25,833 nucleotides of DNA from Gammaproteobacteria bacterium. Its GTDB lineage: Bacteria > Pseudomonadota > Gammaproteobacteria > Pseudomonadales > Halieaceae. Below are positions 23,601 to 25,833 of the stretch, piece by piece; within the stretch, counting starts at the first letter, position 1, and the number at the start of each line of letters is the position of its first letter. The translations under genes were made by a program, and so were the position numbers. A model generated the notes under the pieces. It searched no databases. It was not told where the DNA came from and saw nothing but the letters and a program-made list of their open reading frames with translations. The stretch lies in contig PDSN01000072.1 of the NCBI GenBank assembly GCA_002748505.1, positions 1 to 25,833 on the forward strand, given 5' to 3'.

Positions 23601-24353
23601 GCCGACGCACAGCTCATGCTTAAGCAAATTATCGAAGAAAAATGGCTGAGCGCCCGCGCGGTGTTTGGCTTTTGGCCAGCCCAGCAGGAAAACCACGACG
23701 ATATTCGACTGTTTACTGACGACAAGCGCGACACAGATTTAGCCATCTTGCACCATCTGCGTCAGCAAACCCAAAAACCCGCGGACAAACCCAACCTGAG
23801 TCTGGCTGATTATGTGGCGCCCGCAGACAGTGGCTGCAAAGACTATGTCGGCGGTTTTTGTGTGACCGTTGGTCACGGCGTGGAGGAACGGGCAGCAGCG
23901 TTTGAGAAAGATCACGACGACTACCGCTCCATCATGTTAAAAGCACTGGCAGACCGCCTCGCCGAAAGCTTCGCGGAGCATCTGCACCAGCGCGTGCGCA
24001 AGGAGTTTTGGGGCTATGCGCCAGACGAGCACCTCACTAATGAAGACCTGATCCGCGAAAAATACCGCGGTATTCGCCCGGCCCCCGGTTACCCGGCCTG
24101 TCCGGATCACACCGAAAAAGCGACCTTGTTTAAACTGCTGAACGCGCCTGAAAACTGCGGGGTAAACCTGACCAGTAGTTTCGCCATGTTCCCGGCAGCC
24201 TCAGTGAGCGGCTGGTATTTCGCCCATCCAGAGGCGCGTTATTTTGCGGTGGGCGGTATAGGCAATGATCAGGTCGAATCCATTGCCAAACGCAAGGGTC
24301 TCAGCACAGAGGAAATGCAACGCTGGCTGGCGCCGAATTTAAATAAAATCTGA
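20670..24353 (+). CDS. metH: Cobalamin-dependent methionine synthase
   Basis: MetH transfers methyl from 5-methyltetrahydrofolate to homocysteine via B12. The ATG at 20670 (GGAA upstream) gives 1227 residues, the E. coli length; the open frame before it is unrelated. Domains: homocysteine-binding barrel (about 1-325) with Zn ligands Cys246, Cys309 and Cys310 (GGCCGTT); pterin-binding barrel (about 350-640; FVNVGERCNVTGS); B12 cap and Rossmann modules (about 650-890) with axial His758 in DVHDIG; SAM-dependent reactivation domain (about 900-1227; RPAPGYPACPDHTEK, SVSGWYFAHPEA). One oddity: the usual NCALG loop at the first Zn ligand reads NCGRRF, and the SAHPNAGLPN motif reads SGHFNAGLPN. It appears monocistronic, with no B12 riboswitch visible upstream. 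Confidence 0.98.
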   Translation: MSNISAFEQALNNRILVIDGAMGTMIQAAKLEAGDYHGERFVDHDVDLKGNNDLLTLTRPDVIANIHRAYLDVGADIIETNTFNGTGIAQEDYRLGYLARELNLEAARIAREVADEYTAKTPDKPRFVAGVLGPTPKTASISPDVNDPGARNISFDELARDYLEQTLALIEGKVDILLIETIFDTLNAKAAIYAIEQAREQTGDDIPVMISVTFSDTSGRVLSGQTPEAFWASVAHAKPLVVGTNCGRRFKEVRPFAEALANASDCYFSGHFNAGLPNAFGEFDETPEIMYEDLRGFAERGFLNIAGGCCGTTPEHIAAIARAVEGQKPRSRPQREPACRLSGLEALNITKDSLFVNVGERCNVTGSARFKRLVLEGDYDTALDVARAQVEDGAQIIDVNMDEGMLDAENAMVTFLNLVASEPDISRVPIMVDSSKWSVIEAGLKCIQGKPVVNSISLKEGEAPFIEAATQCLRYGAAVVVMAFDETGQADTLARKIEICKRSYDILTTVVGMSANDIIFDPNIFAVATGIEEHNNYAVDFIEAVRYIKTELPGALVSGGVSNVSFSFRGNNPVREAIHSVFLFHAIGAGMDMGIVNAGQLAVYDELPKNLRDAVEDVVLNRNPGATETLLDLAQEYRDSGDSGAAHKNALAWRELPVAKRLEHALVKGINSHIIEDTEEARLAFANPIEVIEGPLMDGMNVVGDLFGAGKMFLPQVVKSARVMKQSVAYLQPYIEEGKAAGSSNGKILLATVKGDVHDIGKNIVGVVLQCNNFEVIDMGVMVSCEDILQRAQEEDVDMIGLSGLITPSLDEMVHVASEMQRLGYEIPLLIGGATTSKAHTAVKIEPQYSNDAAVYVPDASRGVAVASQLLGAGKPAFVAERRGEYQGVRERVAGRKPRAALLSYEDATRNAPQFDWQNYQCVVPQFLGLKVLDDYPLEALLDTLDWTPFFLTWELAGKYPRILEDEIVGQQAKDLFADAQLMLKQIIEEKWLSARAVFGFWPAQQENHDDIRLFTDDKRDTDLAILHHLRQQTQKPADKPNLSLADYVAPADSGCKDYVGGFCVTVGHGVEERAAAFEKDHDDYRSIMLKALADRLAESFAEHLHQRVRKEFWGYAPDEHLTNEDLIREKYRGIRPAPGYPACPDHTEKATLFKLLNAPENCGVNLTSSFAMFPAASVSGWYFAHPEARYFAVGGIGNDQVESIAKRKGLSTEEMQRWLAPNLNKI

Positions 24354-24400
24354 TAACCAGCAGCCAAAGGATAAGGTCGGAACGGAAAAGCGGAGTGTTG

Positions 24401-24432
24401 CAGCGCTGTCGTTTGACCTCGACAGGCCGCTG
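24401..24432 (+). other. Stem-loop after metH
   Basis: CAGCG-C-TGTCG pairs with CGACA-GGC-CGCTG around a short loop, about 48 nt after the metH stop. There is no T-tract. It may protect or help end the metH mRNA. Confidence 0.4.
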
Positions 24433-24482
24433 CACCTGGAAAACACCCTGATGATACAAAGCGGTTACAATAATATTGCCAT

Positions 24483-24584
24483 TTAACCCGGATATTGCAC
24501 CAGTAAATGCTGTTTTTGACATAAGCTGTTGGCGTTATTAAACAGCATAAGAGCTAGCCCGTGCTGGTGAAATATCCGGGTTAA
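24483..24584. repeat. 102-bp inverted-repeat element (REP/MITE-like)
   Basis: Terminal arms at 24483-24503 and 24564-24584 are inverted copies matching at 20 of 21 positions (core CCCGGATATT.CACCAG). Inside are perfect 9-nt inverted arms ATGCTGTTT (24507-24515) and AAACAGCAT (24540-24548). The element sits between the converging metH and PEP-CTERM-like genes and abuts the stop codon of the latter. A one-armed copy lies at 15929-15949. It encodes no protein. Confidence 0.8.
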
Positions 24585-25178
24585 CTACCAACGCCTGATA
24601 CGCCAGACAAAGAGAATGACAATAATACCCAATAGGCCGAGGCTCGCCGGTGCAGACAGGTAGATACTATCGGCGAATACCATCAGTACCCGCAACGCAC
24701 TTAAACTGCCGTTGACGGATCTGCCACTCAGGTCGACTGACAAGGTGTCGCCAACCGTGGCCAGTATAGAATCCGCATAGCGGTTACTGCTTGCGGCTAA
24801 CACAGCCGCGCTCAGGCTTGTCAAGGCACTGCTGGGCACAGAGCTAAAAATAAAACCGCTTCTACTCGCGGCACTGCGCCAATTGGAACAGAATAAGTCC
24901 CGAGTATCGCTGCTGGCGCAGTGACCTTGGTTGATATTGAAAATAATCGCTTCTTCCGCGATGTCAATATTATCTAAAACACGTCTGGTCGCCAGGCAAA
25001 ACGGATTTTGACGCTGCCACTCAATTCCAGCGACAACAATGCTGTCACCCTTTGCCAGAACACGACCTTGAAATTGCTGATACACATCCACGCTGCTGCC
25101 AATCAGATCGGCACGCGCGTCGTTGTTCGAAAGAACAATTCCAAGCAATAGCGCCAGCATTGGCAAAATGGTCTTCAT
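24585..25178 (-). CDS. Exported protein with PEP-CTERM-like C-terminal anchor
   Basis: The 197-residue protein has a signal peptide (about 1-23, ending ARA) and a C-terminal tail SAPASLGLLG followed by a hydrophobic stretch and RIRR (about 175-197). This tripartite form resembles PEP-CTERM exosortase sorting signals, here with SAP in place of the PEP motif. The middle has three cysteines (CLATRR, GHCASS, LFCSNW) and a Ser/Ala-rich section; no enzyme motif is visible. GGAG lies about 11 nt before the ATG. It is convergent with metH and ends at the inverted repeat. If the tail is genuine, an exosortase should exist elsewhere in the genome. Function unknown. Confidence 0.75.
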   Translation of the reverse strand: MKTILPMLALLLGIVLSNNDARADLIGSSVDVYQQFQGRVLAKGDSIVVAGIEWQRQNPFCLATRRVLDNIDIAEEAIIFNINQGHCASSDTRDLFCSNWRSAASRSGFIFSSVPSSALTSLSAAVLAASSNRYADSILATVGDTLSVDLSGRSVNGSLSALRVLMVFADSIYLSAPASLGLLGIIVILFVWRIRRW

Positions 25179-25208
25179 GACTATGACACTCCTTTTTACG
25201 GTGGGGCA

Positions 25209-25237
25209 AACATACCCTGCACCAAAAAGGCAACCAA
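25209..25237 (-). promoter_or_regulatory. Putative promoter of the PEP-CTERM-like gene
   Basis: Minus strand: TTGGTT (25237-25232), 17-nt spacer, TATGTT (25214-25209), about 30 nt before the start codon. Moderate match. Confidence 0.35.
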
Positions 25238-25351
25238 GTGTCACGCACCACTTTCGAGAACCGCATCACAGTTTTTGTGGAGATTTCCGGTTTTTATCGA
25301 AATACATGCCTACGGGGTGATGAAAAAACGAGATGAAAAACACGCACCCAC

Positions 25352-25380
25352 AAAAAAACCCGCTGCGAGAACGGGCTTTC
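25352..25380 (-). terminator. Terminator after the lysine-rich small ORF
   Basis: Minus strand: AAGCCCG, 9-nt loop, CGGGTT running into seven T residues (25358-25352), about 20 nt past the stop. Confidence 0.7.
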
Positions 25381-25398
25381 TAAAGACACTGAGAAAAC

Positions 25399-25515
25399 CT
25401 ACTTGGCTTTTTTCAGCTTCTTCTTCAGGCCTTTTAACTTGCCTTGTTGCTTAGAGATCTTAGACTTACACGCTTTAACTTCCTTTTTCAAAGCTTTTGC
25501 TTTTTTCTTAGCCAT
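25399..25515 (-). CDS. 38-residue lysine-rich small protein
   Basis: ATG at 25515 to TAG at 25399. The product starts MAKKKAKALKKEVKACKS and ends LKGLKKKLKKAK; 18 of 38 residues are Lys, with a single Cys16. Leu/Ile/Val spacing (L9, V13, I20, L27, L30, L34) fits an amphipathic helix. It has GGAG 8-9 nt upstream, its own promoter (25652-25625) and a terminator right after, which together argue for a real gene. It may bind nucleic acid or the ribosome, as short basic proteins often do; that is inference. I do not recognise a family. Confidence 0.7.
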   Translation of the reverse strand: MAKKKAKALKKEVKACKSKISKQQGKLKGLKKKLKKAK

Positions 25516-25624
25516 GGGCATTTCTCCGTTTGTCAATCAAAGTTACACGTTTAGCGAAAAAACCAAACGCCATTAAACGGTCAGGTAGCAAAAACACCAC
25601 CAAATAAGTCGCTTAACGGTACCA

Positions 25625-25652
25625 ATCATATGATACCCCCGCAGAATTGCAA
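25625..25652 (-). promoter_or_regulatory. Promoter of the lysine-rich small ORF
   Basis: Minus strand: TTGCAA (25652-25647), 16-nt spacer, TATGAT (25630-25625). It predicts an mRNA leader of about 100 nt. The -10 lies within a palindrome, TATCATATGATA. Confidence 0.5.
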
Positions 25653-25719
25653 GGACTATTTACACACAATACTGCAAAACAAGGCTTCACTTATCATCGT
25701 TATGGGCGGGTTTTGATAC

Positions 25720-25833
25720 TTAGCGGTGAAAGTAATCCACAATTTGCCGTGCTAGCACGGCTGAAATACCGGGCACTTTTTGCAGCTCTTCTGGCTCAGC
25801 GTTTTCAACACCTGCTGCGCTGCCAAAATGGCG
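25720..25833 (-). CDS. uvrC: UvrABC excinuclease subunit C, C-terminal end (partial)
   Basis: Only the last 37 codons are in the window, entering at 25833 and ending with TAA at 25720. RHFGSAAGVENAEPEELQKV then PGISAVLARQIVDYFHR matches the C-terminal helix-hairpin-helix DNA-binding domain of UvrC (consensus HFGS..GV..A..EEL..VPGIS..LA..I...LH). UvrC makes both incisions in nucleotide excision repair. pgsA, the usual next gene in gammaproteobacteria, does not follow; the lysine-rich small ORF does. Confidence 0.9.
   Translation of the reverse strand, partial: RHFGSAAGVENAEPEELQKVPGISAVLARQIVDYFHR

Noticed and set aside
25600..25650. CRISPR or tandem repeat array anywhere in the window
   Set aside because: No regularly spaced direct repeats found; the only repeats are palindromes and the inverted-repeat element.

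Overview
The window is about 25.8 kb of a gammaproteobacterial chromosome. The housekeeping genes are of gammaproteobacterial type: an RNase E whose catalytic half closely follows the E. coli protein, RluC, a long B12-dependent MetH, and a yceD-rpmF-fab cluster. A Pil-Chp chemosensory operon points to a Pseudomonas/Cellvibrio-like lineage. That placement is inference; nothing here fixes a genus.

Layout. Positions 1-98 (minus) look like the 5' end of a group II intron that runs off the window. It sits just past the terminator of acpP. Positions 154-3105 (minus) hold yceD-rpmF, a terminator, then fabD-fabG-acpP. plsX and fabH, which often lie between rpmF and fabD, are not here. maf (yceF-like) is on plus at 3257-3868. 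Positions 3877-14659 (minus) form one apparent transcription unit: outer-membrane beta-barrel, two exported PilJ-N-like proteins, pilG, pilH, pilI, pilJ, chpA, and a broken chpC-like CheW gene. No pilK (CheR) or chpB (CheB) is present. Then come an HAD phosphatase and rluC (minus), and rne (plus) behind a long leader with a good sigma70 promoter. A tRNA-Ser(UGA) follows with its own promoter and terminator, then metH (plus). The right end holds a small exported protein with a PEP-CTERM-like tail, an untracked 38-residue lysine-rich ORF, and the last 37 codons of uvrC (all minus).

How it fits together. The acpP/fabD/fabG genes carry out the acyl-carrier, malonyl-loading and ketoreduction steps of fatty-acid synthesis. 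yceD/rpmF, rluC and rne serve ribosome and RNA metabolism. The Pil-Chp operon should connect a surface or envelope signal, sensed by PilJ and perhaps by the co-transcribed exported proteins, to twitching motility or cAMP output through ChpA, PilG and PilH.

Most notable observations: the intron edge after acpP; the envelope genes heading the Chp operon and the absent adaptation enzymes; the frame-disrupted CheW gene; a dispersed inverted repeat placed directly after gene stop codons; and the unannotated lysine-rich microprotein.
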